A DNA stretch of 64,000 nt from Pseudomonas muyukensis (GTDB lineage Bacteria; Pseudomonadota; Gammaproteobacteria; Pseudomonadales; Pseudomonadaceae), in NCBI RefSeq assembly GCF_019139535.1, contig NZ_CP077073.1, forward strand, positions 3,686,501 through 3,750,500, given 5' to 3'. The notes beneath the pieces were generated by a model. The model made no database searches, had not been told where the DNA came from, and saw only the letters and a list, made by a program, of their open reading frames with translations. Below are positions 47,848 to 56,829 of the stretch, one piece after another. Positions within the stretch are counted from its first letter, which is position 1, and each line of letters opens with the position of its first letter. The position numbers and the translations under genes are program-made.

Positions 47848-48414
47848 ATGTCCGGCCTCGAACTCTTCGCCGCCGCGCTCGGCGTCATCGCCGTCTGGCT
47901 CACCGTCAAGCAGAACCCCTGGTGCTGGCCCATCGGCCTGGTGATGGTGGTGCTGTACAGCTGGATCTTCTACGAAGTGAAGCTGTACTCGGACATGCTC
48001 CTGCAACTGGTCTACGCCGTGCTGCAGCTGTACGGCTGGTGGCAATGGACCCGTCCGGACCGGGTCGAGGACGCCCGCCAGGTGAGCCGCCTGGCCGCCG
48101 CGCCGCTGCTCAAGGGCCTGGCGGCGGGCCTGCTGGCCAGCCTGCTGCTGGGCGCCGGCATGGCCCACTGGACCGATGCCGCGCAACCCTGGCTGGATGC
48201 CGCCCTCACCGGCTTCAGCCTGGTGGCGCAGCTGTGGATGGCGCAGAAGCGCCTGCAATGCTGGGCCCTGTGGGTAGTGCTGGACGTGATCTTCGTCGGC
48301 CTGTTCCTGTACAAGGGGCTGTACCTGACCGCCGCCCTGTATGCCTTGTTCACCCTGATCGCGGTGCGCGGCTGGCTGGAGTGGCGCCGCGACCCGGCGC
48401 TGGTCGCGGCATGA
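47848..48414 (+). CDS. pnuC: Nicotinamide riboside transporter PnuC
   Basis: 188 residues from ATG 47848, seven nt after AAGG. Membrane helices start at residue 3 with LELFAAALGVIAVWLTVK. PnuC hallmarks are NPWCWPIGLVMVVLYSWIFY, YAVLQLYGWWQW and LVAQLWMAQKRLQCWALWVV. It is a facilitated importer of nicotinamide riboside, trapped by phosphorylation in the cytoplasm. The stop overlaps the kinase gene that follows (ATGA), coupling import and trapping. Confidence 0.93.
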   Translation: MSGLELFAAALGVIAVWLTVKQNPWCWPIGLVMVVLYSWIFYEVKLYSDMLLQLVYAVLQLYGWWQWTRPDRVEDARQVSRLAAAPLLKGLAAGLLASLLLGAGMAHWTDAAQPWLDAALTGFSLVAQLWMAQKRLQCWALWVVLDVIFVGLFLYKGLYLTAALYALFTLIAVRGWLEWRRDPALVAA

Positions 48415-48962
48415 AGGTCCTGGTGCTGTGTGGCCCGGAATCCAGCGGCAAGAGCTGGTTGGCCGGCGAGATCCAGGCCCACTTCGGCGGCGTGCTGGTG
48501 GGTGAGTACGTGCGCCACTTCATGGAACGCGAGCAGCGTGACACCTGCTACGCCGACATCCCCAGCATCGCCCGCGGCCAGCTCGACTGGGAAGACCAGG
48601 GCCGGGCCCAGGCGCCGCAGCTGCTGATCCTCGACACCCACCTGCTGAGCAATATCCTCTGGAGCCGCGCGCTGTTCCAGGACTGCCCCGCCTGGCTCGA
48701 GCAAACCCTCGCCGCCCGGCATTACGACCTGCACCTGCTGCTGCGCCCGGAGGGCGTCGAGTGGATTGGCGACGGGCTGCGCTGCCAGCCGCAACTGGAA
48801 GAGCGCCAGGCGTTCTTCGACGACAGCCTGGCCTGGTTGCAACGCCATCGGCAGAGCGTGCAGATCATCGAGGGCGACTGGGCGCAGCGCAGCGCCGTGG
48901 TGCTGCAGGCGGTACAGCGGCTGCTTGATGGCAAACAGCCACACTGCCCCACCGAGTGTTAG
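48411..48962 (+). CDS. NadR-like ribosylnicotinamide kinase
   Basis: 183 residues, only the kinase part of NadR. It has no N-terminal HTH or adenylyltransferase domain, so it cannot act as the NadR repressor. Motifs: P-loop LCGPESSGKSWLA, EYVRHFMEREQRD, ILDTHLLSNILWS and LLLRPEGVEWIGDGLR. It phosphorylates imported nicotinamide riboside to NMN, acting with PnuC in NAD salvage. Translationally coupled to pnuC. A 300-bp spacer with no gene separates it from the amyloid operon. Confidence 0.88.
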   Translation: MKVLVLCGPESSGKSWLAGEIQAHFGGVLVGEYVRHFMEREQRDTCYADIPSIARGQLDWEDQGRAQAPQLLILDTHLLSNILWSRALFQDCPAWLEQTLAARHYDLHLLLRPEGVEWIGDGLRCQPQLEERQAFFDDSLAWLQRHRQSVQIIEGDWAQRSAVVLQAVQRLLDGKQPHCPTEC

Positions 48963-49192
48963 CCTGCCGTTACACGCCGCCGCGCCCCACCCCCCGTGTT
49001 TGCGGGCCCAGCGCCGAATCTGGGGAGAGTGTCTCAGGCGCGCAACAGCTTTGTGAAAACCTCGTGGATTCCCCGTCAATGCCGGGTTTGCCGACGGTCC
49101 CCGCGTGGGTTTGTCTCAGCACTGATACAACGAAAAGCCGGCGCGGCCAGTCACACCGCGCAACCCTCTGATTCAACAGCACTAACAAAAAG

Positions 49193-49208
49193 CGGCACAC
49201 CTTCTGCT
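49193..49208 (+). promoter_or_regulatory. Candidate sigma-54 (RpoN) promoter of the amyloid operon
   Basis: CGGCACACCTTCTGCT has GG at 49194-49195 and GC at 49206-49207 with the required 10-base spacing. It matches TGGCAC-N5-TTGCW at all but two positions. It would start transcription about 45 nt before the first fap-like gene. The remaining upstream gap (48963-49192) shows no gene. Confidence 0.4.
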
Positions 49209-49263
49209 CTGCTCTTGGCAACGCGCGGCGCCAGGCCGACACGCCAAAGAAGGAATTGCCATC

Positions 49264-49704
49264 GTGGGGAAACCAGACAAAGGCATCTACCGCCTCCTGC
49301 TGCTCGGCTGCGCACTGGGTTCGAGCTTCGCCCTGCCAGTGCAGGCCGACAACGGCATCGTCGTCATCACCCGTGAAGTCCAGGTACGCCATGCCATCCG
49401 CCCGCCAGTGATCCCCGACCCCAACCCGGTCACCGTCAACACCAATCCCTCGGCGCAGATCCTGCGCCAGACCAACGAACTGAGCGACGGCGACTTCGCC
49501 GGCATCAGCAGCGGCGCGGGCATCAATTCGCTGATCACCCAGCAGACCAGCAACCTCGGCACCAGCATCAACACCCAGACACAACTGCCGAACATTGCCG
49601 GCGGCCGCGGCTCGGGCTCGGCTGGCAATGGCATCGCCAACATGGTCAATTCCAACGTCCAGCAAGGCCTGGGCGCGCTGAAGATCCTCAACGGAGGCCA
49701 GTGA
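49264..49704 (+). CDS. fapA: FapA-like component of the amyloid operon
   Basis: 146 residues from GTG 49264, eight nt after AAGGAA. A signal peptide is present (LLLLGCALGSSFALPVQA, cleaved before DNGI). The rest is Gln/Asn/Ser-rich without Trp: NTNPSAQILRQTNELSDGDF, then LITQQTSNLGTSINTQTQL. In canonical Fap operons the first gene encodes a periplasmic protein that affects the composition of the fibre. Assignment rests on position and composition rather than strong motifs. FapB-like follows after one base. Confidence 0.6.
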   Translation: MGKPDKGIYRLLLLGCALGSSFALPVQADNGIVVITREVQVRHAIRPPVIPDPNPVTVNTNPSAQILRQTNELSDGDFAGISSGAGINSLITQQTSNLGTSINTQTQLPNIAGGRGSGSAGNGIANMVNSNVQQGLGALKILNGGQ

Positions 49705-49705
49705 C

Positions 49706-50278
49706 ATGAGGCGCTCGCTGCTGATGCTCGTCACCCTGTGCAGTGCTTCGGTCTTGGCCCAACCGCCGGTGGTCAACAACGCCACCATCGACAGCTCCGG
49801 CGCCCGCTACCAGGGCAACCTGGGGGTCAACCAGGCTGCCGGCGACCAGCAGCAGCAGGTCAACGCGCGGGCCATCGCCATCGGTCATGACGCCAACGCC
49901 AGCACCCAGATCCGCCAGCGCTCGCGCAGCCTGGTCGACCCGGCGCTCGACGCCCAGGCGAGCATCCAGGGCAACGCCTTCAGCCAGGGCAACGGCATCC
50001 TCGGGGTCAACCAGAGCGCCGGCGCCAGCAACCAGCAAGCCAACGCACTGCGCATCAGCGTCAGTGCCCAGCCACAAAGCATCGACGACAGCGTCCTTCT
50101 GCAACAGAACGTGGCGCTGCTCAACAGCTCGGATTCAACCGCCCCGACACCCGGCCATCGCCAGGTCAGCACCAGCGACCAGGCATTCACCGGTAGCCGT
50201 GGCGTGGTGCAGTTGAATCAGAGTGCCGGGGTGGGCAACCGAACGGCCAACACCCTGAGCATCCGGGTCGCTGACTGA
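49706..50278 (+). CDS. fapB: FapB-like minor amyloid/nucleator subunit
   Basis: 190 residues with a short signal peptide (SLLMLVTLCSASVLA). It contains three copies of the Fap repeat: GNLGVNQAAGDQQQQVNARA, GILGVNQSAGASNQQANALR and VVQLNQSAGVGNRTANTLSI. These Asn/Gln-rich turns form the beta-arches of Fap fibres. FapB is proposed to nucleate the major subunit. No Cys residue is present. It is in the same operon as the FapC-like gene 50 bp on. Confidence 0.75.
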   Translation: MRRSLLMLVTLCSASVLAQPPVVNNATIDSSGARYQGNLGVNQAAGDQQQQVNARAIAIGHDANASTQIRQRSRSLVDPALDAQASIQGNAFSQGNGILGVNQSAGASNQQANALRISVSAQPQSIDDSVLLQQNVALLNSSDSTAPTPGHRQVSTSDQAFTGSRGVVQLNQSAGVGNRTANTLSIRVAD

Positions 50279-50328
50279 CCCAAACCTGCAAGACAACACT
50301 TAACCTAAGAAAAGTACGGAGAATCACC

Positions 50329-51639
50329 ATGAAACCCTCGATGGCACTCAAGCCTCTGGTTTTCGCAATCGCTGCGATCATGGCTGTAGCTGTACAAGCT
50401 GGGCAGAACGACCGGCGTGGCAATGACCACCATAATGGCCACCATAACAATGGTCACCACACCCCTCCTCCGACCAAGATCCCTGTGTATGCCACCGCCA
50501 ATGCCTGGGACAAGCAAAGCAGCACTGGCAACCGCATCCGCAACGAAGGGACTGTCAACGAAGCTGAAATGAGCAGCTCGGCCTCCGGCACCAGCGGCAA
50601 CGTGGGTGTCAACGTGGCGGCCGGTGCCGGCAACCAGCAGGACAACGCCGCCGCCATCGCCAATGCCGGCGCCGACTCCAGCCTGGACAACAGCTTCGTG
50701 TTCGGCTCCGCCTCGGCCACCGCCGATGTGCGCCAATACAGCAACAACAACCGGGTCGACAACTACGGCACCACCAACTCCGGCATCATGAGCGGCTCGG
50801 GCAACAACGGCAGCGGCAACATGGGCATCAACGTGGCCGGTGGCGATCTCAACCAGCAGAAAAACACCATGGCCATTGCCAACTCCAATGCGCCACTGGG
50901 CAACGCCACCGCCACCGCCTCGGCCGACCAGAACGGCCCAGGCCTGACCGTGAACAACAACGCCGACCGCACCTACCGGGTCGACACCCTGTCGTTCACC
51001 ACCACCAAGTCCGGCAGCGCCTCGTACAACAAGGACTCGGACTACAGCAAGGACAGCAGCGCCTCGTCGAGCTGGGAAGCGGCCGGTGCCAACAGCTGGA
51101 GCGCCAATGGTTCCAACAGCGCCAACGCCAGCGGCTCGCATAACCGTGACTCGAGCTCGTCGGCCAACGGCTCGTTCAACGCCTCGCTGGAAGCTTCGGC
51201 AGACGGCAGCGTGACCCGCACCCAGGACTTCGGTCGCCACGAGCGCAGCCGCACCGACTCGTTCGATGCCTCGCTCAACGCCTCGATCGACGCCTCGTAT
51301 GAGAAGTCGCACGAGAAGTCCTCCAGCTCCTCGTTCGAGAAGGCCTACGACTCTTCGTTCGAGAAAGCCTACGACTCCTCGTACGAGAAGTCGGGCAGCG
51401 CGGCCAACGAGTCGTCCAAGTCGGGTTCGAAGAGCTTCAGCGAATCCAGCTCGTATGACCTGAGCAATACCGTGTCGTTCCAGGTCCTGACCCCGACCGG
51501 CTGGGCCAACCCTGTGACCAACACCGCCACCCTGAGCGGCTCGGTCAACGGTGGCAGCGGCAACCTCGGTGTCAACGTGGCTGCCGGTGTCGGCAACCAG
51601 CAGAGCAACTCGCTGGCCATCTCCAACACCTCGTTCTGA
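50329..51639 (+). CDS. fapC: FapC-like major amyloid subunit, variant with long Ser-rich linker
   Basis: 436 residues. A signal peptide ends near AVAVQA, and a His/Asn-rich segment (NDHHNGHHNNGHHTPPP) follows. Three Fap repeats are clear: GNVGVNVAAGAGNQQDNAAA, GNMGINVAGGDLNQQKNTMA and GNLGVNVAAGVGNQQSNSLA. Between repeats 2 and 3 lies a 220-residue Ser-dominated linker with tandem FEKAYDSS/YEKS units. Unlike canonical FapC there is no C-terminal Cys-x-x-Cys; the protein has no Cys at all. Related proteins are sometimes labelled heme utilization protein, for which I see no basis. It is likely the main exported fibre or surface matrix protein. Confidence 0.7.
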   Translation: MKPSMALKPLVFAIAAIMAVAVQAGQNDRRGNDHHNGHHNNGHHTPPPTKIPVYATANAWDKQSSTGNRIRNEGTVNEAEMSSSASGTSGNVGVNVAAGAGNQQDNAAAIANAGADSSLDNSFVFGSASATADVRQYSNNNRVDNYGTTNSGIMSGSGNNGSGNMGINVAGGDLNQQKNTMAIANSNAPLGNATATASADQNGPGLTVNNNADRTYRVDTLSFTTTKSGSASYNKDSDYSKDSSASSSWEAAGANSWSANGSNSANASGSHNRDSSSSANGSFNASLEASADGSVTRTQDFGRHERSRTDSFDASLNASIDASYEKSHEKSSSSSFEKAYDSSFEKAYDSSYEKSGSAANESSKSGSKSFSESSSYDLSNTVSFQVLTPTGWANPVTNTATLSGSVNGGSGNLGVNVAAGVGNQQSNSLAISNTSF

Positions 51640-51652
51640 GTGCAATGCCCAT

Positions 51653-51678
51653 GAGGCCCCCTTCGGGGGGCCTTTCTT
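51653..51678 (+). terminator. Internal terminator between fapC-like and fapD-like genes
   Basis: AGGCCCCC-TTCG-GGGGGCCT forms an 8-bp stem with a stable tetraloop, followed by TTCTT. It lies 15 nt after the fapC-like stop. It should cut most transcripts so that structural subunits exceed the secretion genes downstream. Confidence 0.8.
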
Positions 51679-51703
51679 CGAACAGGACCAGGAGGCACCG
51701 AGC

Positions 51704-52384
51704 ATGCGTATGATCGCCCTGGCGTTTGTGCTGTGCATGGCCAGTTACAGCGAGGCGGCGCAAATGCCGCTTTCGGTGTTGCCGGGGGGCGCGGTGATCT
51801 ACAAGCCTATCCAGAGCATCCGCGAGCGCAAGTTCGCCGACCTGGTGCAACAGAAAACCGACTTCAGTTGCGGCGCCGCGTCGCTGGCAACCATCCTGCG
51901 CCAGGCCTACTGGCTGGATGTAAACGAGGAGCAAGTGATCGAAGGCATGCTGGCCCACGCCGACCAGGACCTGGTCCGCGTCCAGGGCTTCTCCATGCTC
52001 GACATGAAGCGCTACGTCGAAAGCCTGGGCATGCGCGCGCGCGGCTACCGAGTGGCCGCCGAGACCCTGACCAGCGTGCGCATCCCGGTGGTGGTGCTGA
52101 TGGACATCCGCGGCTACAAGCATTTCGTGGTCCTGCAGCGCGTAGACAAAGGCTGGGTATACATCGGCGACCCGGTGCTCGGTCACAAGCGCTACAAGGT
52201 CGAGGATTTCCTCAAGGGCTGGAACGGCATCATCTTCGCCGTGATCGGCCAGGGCTACGACAAGGCCAACGCCTTGCTCGACCCGCCGTTGCCCCTGAGC
52301 GCCAGGGACAGGGTCAACCGCTTCACCCCGGTCAAAGATGCCGAACTGATCGACTTCGGCTTCATCCGCAGCGATTTCTTCTAA
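51704..52384 (+). CDS. fapD: FapD-like C39 peptidase
   Basis: 226 residues from ATG 51704, behind AGGAGG. A signal peptide (MIALAFVLCMASYSEA) directs it to the periplasm. Catalytic residues of the C39 family are visible: Cys in DFSCGAASLATILRQAY, His in IRGYKHFVVLQ and Asp in YIGDPVLG. In Fap operons this papain-like protease is required for fibre export and processing. Residues 190-226 form a tail beyond the usual core. The gene begins downstream of the internal terminator and may rely on read-through. Confidence 0.85.
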   Translation: MRMIALAFVLCMASYSEAAQMPLSVLPGGAVIYKPIQSIRERKFADLVQQKTDFSCGAASLATILRQAYWLDVNEEQVIEGMLAHADQDLVRVQGFSMLDMKRYVESLGMRARGYRVAAETLTSVRIPVVVLMDIRGYKHFVVLQRVDKGWVYIGDPVLGHKRYKVEDFLKGWNGIIFAVIGQGYDKANALLDPPLPLSARDRVNRFTPVKDAELIDFGFIRSDFF

Positions 52385-52417
52385 TGACAATCGAGCACGA
52401 CGCTCCGGGAGCATCCG

Positions 52418-53155
52418 ATGAAGACCCCAGCCTGGCTCACCCTGATCTGCCTGGCCGCCGCCCTGCCGGTCCAGGCAGAAACGTTCAAGCCCATTGAACT
52501 CAAAGACCAGGAGCTGGCGAACCTGCGCGGGCGCTACGTGATGCCCGGGCGCATCGTCAGCTTCGGCATCGTCATGTCCACCACCTGGCAGAACGCCAAT
52601 GGCGATGTCATTGGCGCGACGTCCTCCATGCAGGTCCAGCAGACCACCATCAAGCCGCAGTTCTACGTCTCGATGATCGACAAGAAGGGCTCCGGCCTGG
52701 GCAACGCCGAAGGCCGCGGCACCGTCACCGGCGGCGGCGGCCTGGGCACCAGCGAAGGTGTCACCCAGGTGGTCAGGGCGGCCGGCGACAACAACACCGC
52801 CTACAACAACGTCGATATCAACGTGAGCAAGGCCAGCCAGGCGCCGGACACGCCGCAGCAGGGCCAGGTGCTGGCCGCCGGCACCACGTTGGTGGGGGCC
52901 AATGGCGCCGGCTCGCTGAGCGTCTCCGCCAGCGGCGGCGGCGTGCAGCTCAATGTGCTGGCCAACAATAACCAGGGCAGCAGCCTGCAGCGCATCGCCC
53001 AGGGCGGCTTGCTGCAGAACGCGACGCTGCTTGGCGATGGCAACCGGGTCAGCAACCTCACCTCGCTCAACGTGGTGCTGCGCGACAATATGGCCGCCAC
53101 TTCGCTGAACGGCAATCTTGACCAGCTCAAAGGGCTTCGCGGCTTCGGATACTGA
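52418..53155 (+). CDS. fapE: FapE-like accessory subunit
   Basis: 245 residues, with GGGAG six nt before the ATG and a signal peptide ending PVQA. The N-terminal motif ELANLRGRYVMPGRIVSFGI is shared by FapE-like proteins. The second half is a Gly/Ser/Asn-rich beta region (GSLSVSASGGGVQLNVLANN, then ASLNVVLR-type strands). FapE is found in fibres as a minor part. No Cys-x-x-Cys is seen here. It is 33 bp after fapD and 46 bp before fapF. Confidence 0.7.
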   Translation: MKTPAWLTLICLAAALPVQAETFKPIELKDQELANLRGRYVMPGRIVSFGIVMSTTWQNANGDVIGATSSMQVQQTTIKPQFYVSMIDKKGSGLGNAEGRGTVTGGGGLGTSEGVTQVVRAAGDNNTAYNNVDINVSKASQAPDTPQQGQVLAAGTTLVGANGAGSLSVSASGGGVQLNVLANNNQGSSLQRIAQGGLLQNATLLGDGNRVSNLTSLNVVLRDNMAATSLNGNLDQLKGLRGFGY

Positions 53156-53201
53156 TCTACGCTGACGTTCATCGTATGTTGTCTGAAGGGACGGCTAACC
53201 C

Positions 53202-54473
53202 ATGCACCGATCGTTGACGTTCAGCGCTGTAGTCTGTTTGAGTACGCTGGCCCCCGCCACCGCGCTGTATGCAGCCGCGGACCCTACGGTCGAGGCGCTC
53301 AAGCAGGAGCTTCGCGAGCTGAAGCAGCGCTACGAAGCCCAGCAGAACGCCCTGATGGTGCTCGAGCAACGCGTGCGCCAGGTCGAGGAGGCCCCCGCGC
53401 TGGCGCCGCCCAAGCGCCTGGTGCGCTCGCCCTCGTCGCCGGCCAAGGGCGCCGAAACCGTGGCCACGGCCAATGGCGGCAGCTCCTACGGCCAGTCGCT
53501 CAAGGAAGACTCGGAACCTGCGCAAAGCGTTTCCAACCTGTACGACGAGGCCAGTGGGTTCTTCGGCGGCGGCAAGTTCAGCGTCGAGACCGGCCTGACC
53601 TATACCCACTACGACACCCGGGCGCTGACCCTCAATGGTTTCCTGGCGCTGGATTCGATTTTCCTCGGCAACATCAACATCGACCGCATCAAGGCCGATA
53701 ACTGGACGCTGGACCTGACCGCCCGCTACAACATGGACCAACGCTGGCAGTTCGACATAAACGTACCGATTGTCTACCGCGAAACGACCTATTCGTCAGG
53801 TGGTGTCAGTGGTTCCGGCACCAACGCCTCGGATGCCTCGGTCACCCGGGATCCCGCCATTGGCGATGTCAACGTGGGGGTCGCCTACAAGTTTCTCGAT
53901 GAGTCGGAAAACTGGCCGGACGCGGTGGTCACGCTACGGGTCAAAGCCCCCACGGGCAAGGACCCTTATGGCATCAAGCTGATCCAGGACCCCACCAACG
54001 ACAACCTCGCGGTACCCGAAAGCCTGCCCACCGGCAACGGCGTCTGGGCGATCACCCCAGGGATTTCGCTGGTCAAGACCTTCGACCCCGCCGTGCTGTT
54101 CGCCAGCCTGTCCTATACCTACAACGTGCAGGACTCGTTCAGCGATGTCAGCCCCCAGGTGAACAGCAAATTGAAGGGCGATGTCAAGCTGGGGGACTCC
54201 TGGCAAATCGGCGGCGGTATCGCCTTCGCCCTGAACGAACGCATGAGCATGTCGTTCTCGGTCACCGACCAGTTCGCCAGCAAGAGCAAGATCAGACCCG
54301 ACGGCCAGGACTGGCAGTCGATCACCAACAGCGACTACAACGCCGCGAACTTCAACGTCGGCCTGACCTTCGCCGCCACCGACAACCTGACCATCGTGCC
54401 CAACCTGTCCATCGGACTGACCGAGGATGCCCCCGACTTCTCGTTCAGCCTGAAATTCCCCTACTACTTCTGA
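53202..54473 (+). CDS. fapF: FapF-like outer-membrane amyloid exporter
   Basis: 423 residues. A signal peptide (residues 1-25) is followed by a trimeric coiled coil (27-62: [20 protein letters not shown], then [13 protein letters not shown]). A flexible Pro/Ala/Ser linker follows to about residue 115. The C-terminal beta-barrel of about 290 residues ends in an aromatic strand (FSLKFPYYF). This is the arrangement of FapF, a 12-stranded trimeric channel that exports fibre monomers and is plugged by the linker. It ends the operon, with a strong terminator just beyond. Confidence 0.85.
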   Translation: MHRSLTFSAVVCLSTLAPATALYAAADPTVEALKQELRELKQRYEAQQNALMVLEQRVRQVEEAPALAPPKRLVRSPSSPAKGAETVATANGGSSYGQSLKEDSEPAQSVSNLYDEASGFFGGGKFSVETGLTYTHYDTRALTLNGFLALDSIFLGNINIDRIKADNWTLDLTARYNMDQRWQFDINVPIVYRETTYSSGGVSGSGTNASDASVTRDPAIGDVNVGVAYKFLDESENWPDAVVTLRVKAPTGKDPYGIKLIQDPTNDNLAVPESLPTGNGVWAITPGISLVKTFDPAVLFASLSYTYNVQDSFSDVSPQVNSKLKGDVKLGDSWQIGGGIAFALNERMSMSFSVTDQFASKSKIRPDGQDWQSITNSDYNAANFNVGLTFAATDNLTIVPNLSIGLTEDAPDFSFSLKFPYYF

Positions 54474-54483
54474 GCCTGCCCCG

Positions 54484-54513
54484 CGCCGGCCCCGCTTTGC
54501 GGGGCCGGCGTTT
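54484..54513 (+). terminator. Terminator of the amyloid operon
   Basis: CGCCGGCCCCGC-TTT-GCGGGGCCGGCG forms a 12-bp GC stem followed by TTTCG, 11 nt after the fapF-like stop. Confidence 0.85.
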
Positions 54514-54608
54514 CGTAACCAGCCTTGTCCTACAGCACCTTCGTACGCCCAGCCTGATATCATCCAGCAGATTTGTGTGACGGTTTGATGGCAAGAAGGA
54601 ATGCTGCA

Positions 54609-56810
54609 GTGAGAAATTTGCTTGACCACCCTCGGGCCCGGCTGATCGCCCTGGCCAGCCTGGTGCTGGTCATCCCCCTGTGCGCACGTGCGCTGCTGGG
54701 CTGGTCGGACCCGCTCGGTTACCTCTCGGACCTGGCCATCGGCGCCCTGCTGCTGCTCCTGTTGCAGCGCTGCCCGCTGTGGCTGGCGCTGCCGCTGCTG
54801 CTGGCCTGGGGCGGGCTGATGATCGCTTCGGCCGAACTGGTCAGCGCCGTGGGCCGCCTGCCCAACCAGGCCGATCTCACCTACCTGTTCGACCCGCAGT
54901 TCATGGAAAACTCCACCGGTGGCAGCCTGGCGCAGCCCTGGCTGCCGTGGTTGCTCGGTGGCGCGCTGCTGGCCTGGCTGGCCAGCGCCTGGCGCGCGCG
55001 CCAGCAACGCCCCGCCGCCTTGCCGCGCAAGGCCTGGGTGCTGCCGGCGGTGTTGCTGGCCGCCCACTGGGGCAGCCAGCAACTGGCGCCATCGGACGCC
55101 GACCAATGGCGCCAGTACAACCTGCCTCACCAGTTGCTGGCCGCCGCCACCGGCACGCTGCAACACCGCGCCCAGGTGCTGGTGGCCGGCGAAACACCGG
55201 TGACGCCGCTGCCGATCAACGGCCTGACCCAGGCCGACCTCGATGGCCGCCGCCTGCTCGACGGCCCCGGCGCGGCCCGCAACCTGCTGGTGATCACCGT
55301 CGAAGGCATCCCTGGCGCCTATATCCGCAGCAACCGCCAGGCCATCGGCAGCCGCTTCGACGACGAGTTGATGCCCAACCTCAGCCGCTGGGCCGAGCGC
55401 GGCATGAACACCCCCGACTACGTGCTGCATACCCACCAGACCATCCGCGGCCTGTACGCGATGCTCTGCGGTGACTACGACAAACTGGCCAACGGCACGC
55501 CCAAGGGCGTCGAGCTGCTGACCCAGGACCTGCGCAACCAGTCCTGCCTGCCGGCGCAGCTGCGCCAGGCCGGGTTCGCCACCCACTACCTGCAAGGCGC
55601 CGGCCTGCGTTTCATGGCCAAGGACCGGATCATGCCGCACATCGGCTTCGAGGCGGTGCACGGCCTGGAGTGGTTCGCCAACGACAACTACCTGGAGTTC
55701 CCCTGGGGCAAGGACGACCGGGCCTTCTTCGAAGGCGCGCTGGATTATGTCGGCGAGCTGCGCAAGCAGCCGCAACCCTGGATGCTGACCCTGCTCACGG
55801 TCGGCACCCACCAGCCCTACTCGGCCCCCGAGGCCTACCTGCAACGCCATGCCACCGCCAAGCAGGCCGCCGTGGCCTATCTGGACGACGCCCTGGGCAG
55901 CTTCCTCGACAGCCTCGAACGCCAAGGCGTGCTCAAGGACACCCTGGTGGTGGTCACCTCGGACGAATCCCACGGCATCGATGGCGTGCGCCTGGCCTCG
56001 GCCTGGGGCTTCAACCTGACCCTGGCCCCGGAACAGGCCCAGTTGCCGCACCTCAAGCGCGGCACCTATGGCCATGTCGACCTGAGCACCTCGCTGCTCG
56101 ACTACTTCGCCCTGCCGATCCCGGCGGCGCTGGGTGGCCGCTCGTTGTACCGCGACTACGAAACCGGCCGCGAGATGATTTCCTACACCAACGGCGTGCT
56201 GCGCTACCACGATGGCCAGGGTACGTTCAGCGAGTGCGACTTCCAGCAACGCTGCCGGCGCTACGCCAGCGAGGGTTTCATTGCCGCGCAGGCCAAGTAC
56301 CTGGGGCGCGGCGCCGACAGCGTCGGCCCGCAGATCAGCCTGCTGGCCGCGACCCTGGACCAGTCCTTGCTGCAAACGCCGCTCAACCTGCGTTACCAGT
56401 TCGGCGGCCCGTCGCCCATTGCCCTGCAGGCCCGCATCCGCGACGACTGGGCCGACAACCTGATCGGCGCGCAGTATCTGGAAATGCCGCAAGGCACCCG
56501 CACCAAGGTGCGCTTGAAGGTCCGCGCCCTCGACCCGCGGCATGAGGCCTACATTCAGCTCAAGGCCAAGGAACTGGAGCAGGATGTCCAGCTGGGCCTG
56601 CCCGAGCAGATGCGGGTTAGCGCCGACCAGCCGCTGGAAATGGAGTTCGATTTCGACAACCCGACCGTGCGCAAGGCGTTTTCCTTCCACTTGCTGGGTT
56701 ACGGCGGCGGTGAGGTCGAGGTGAGTGATTTCAGCGTGATCACCGCCGTGCCGGGTGAAGAGGAGTTACCCGAGGATCTGCTCGACGCCCCTATCGCCCA
56801 CTCGAGCTGA
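54609..56810 (+). CDS. LTA synthase-like sulfatase-fold phosphoglycerol transferase
   Basis: 733 residues from GTG 54609, eight nt after GAAGGA. An N-terminal block of four to five helices runs to about residue 160. A periplasmic alkaline-phosphatase-fold domain follows with LLVITVEGIPGAY (the metal-binding Asp/Glu position reads Glu), YVLHTHQTIRGLYAMLCGDY (nucleophile Thr region), TVGTHQPYSAPE and VVTSDESHGID. The C-terminal 140 residues are a beta-rich extra domain. Gram-negative relatives such as OpgB or EptA-like enzymes decorate periplasmic glucans or lipids. The acceptor is unknown here. Confidence 0.75.
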   Translation: MRNLLDHPRARLIALASLVLVIPLCARALLGWSDPLGYLSDLAIGALLLLLLQRCPLWLALPLLLAWGGLMIASAELVSAVGRLPNQADLTYLFDPQFMENSTGGSLAQPWLPWLLGGALLAWLASAWRARQQRPAALPRKAWVLPAVLLAAHWGSQQLAPSDADQWRQYNLPHQLLAAATGTLQHRAQVLVAGETPVTPLPINGLTQADLDGRRLLDGPGAARNLLVITVEGIPGAYIRSNRQAIGSRFDDELMPNLSRWAERGMNTPDYVLHTHQTIRGLYAMLCGDYDKLANGTPKGVELLTQDLRNQSCLPAQLRQAGFATHYLQGAGLRFMAKDRIMPHIGFEAVHGLEWFANDNYLEFPWGKDDRAFFEGALDYVGELRKQPQPWMLTLLTVGTHQPYSAPEAYLQRHATAKQAAVAYLDDALGSFLDSLERQGVLKDTLVVVTSDESHGIDGVRLASAWGFNLTLAPEQAQLPHLKRGTYGHVDLSTSLLDYFALPIPAALGGRSLYRDYETGREMISYTNGVLRYHDGQGTFSECDFQQRCRRYASEGFIAAQAKYLGRGADSVGPQISLLAATLDQSLLQTPLNLRYQFGGPSPIALQARIRDDWADNLIGAQYLEMPQGTRTKVRLKVRALDPRHEAYIQLKAKELEQDVQLGLPEQMRVSADQPLEMEFDFDNPTVRKAFSFHLLGYGGGEVEVSDFSVITAVPGEEELPEDLLDAPIAHSS

Positions 56811-56829
56811 GCGGCCGTTACCGGCGATG

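Noticed and set aside
50329..51639. Heme utilization protein as the name of the Ser-rich subunit
   Set aside because: No heme motif is visible; the Fap repeats and operon explain the gene better.
53934..56690. 918-codon minus-strand frame opposite fapF and the sulfatase gene
   Set aside because: It spans two well-supported plus-strand genes and their terminator, with repetitive non-protein-like composition.
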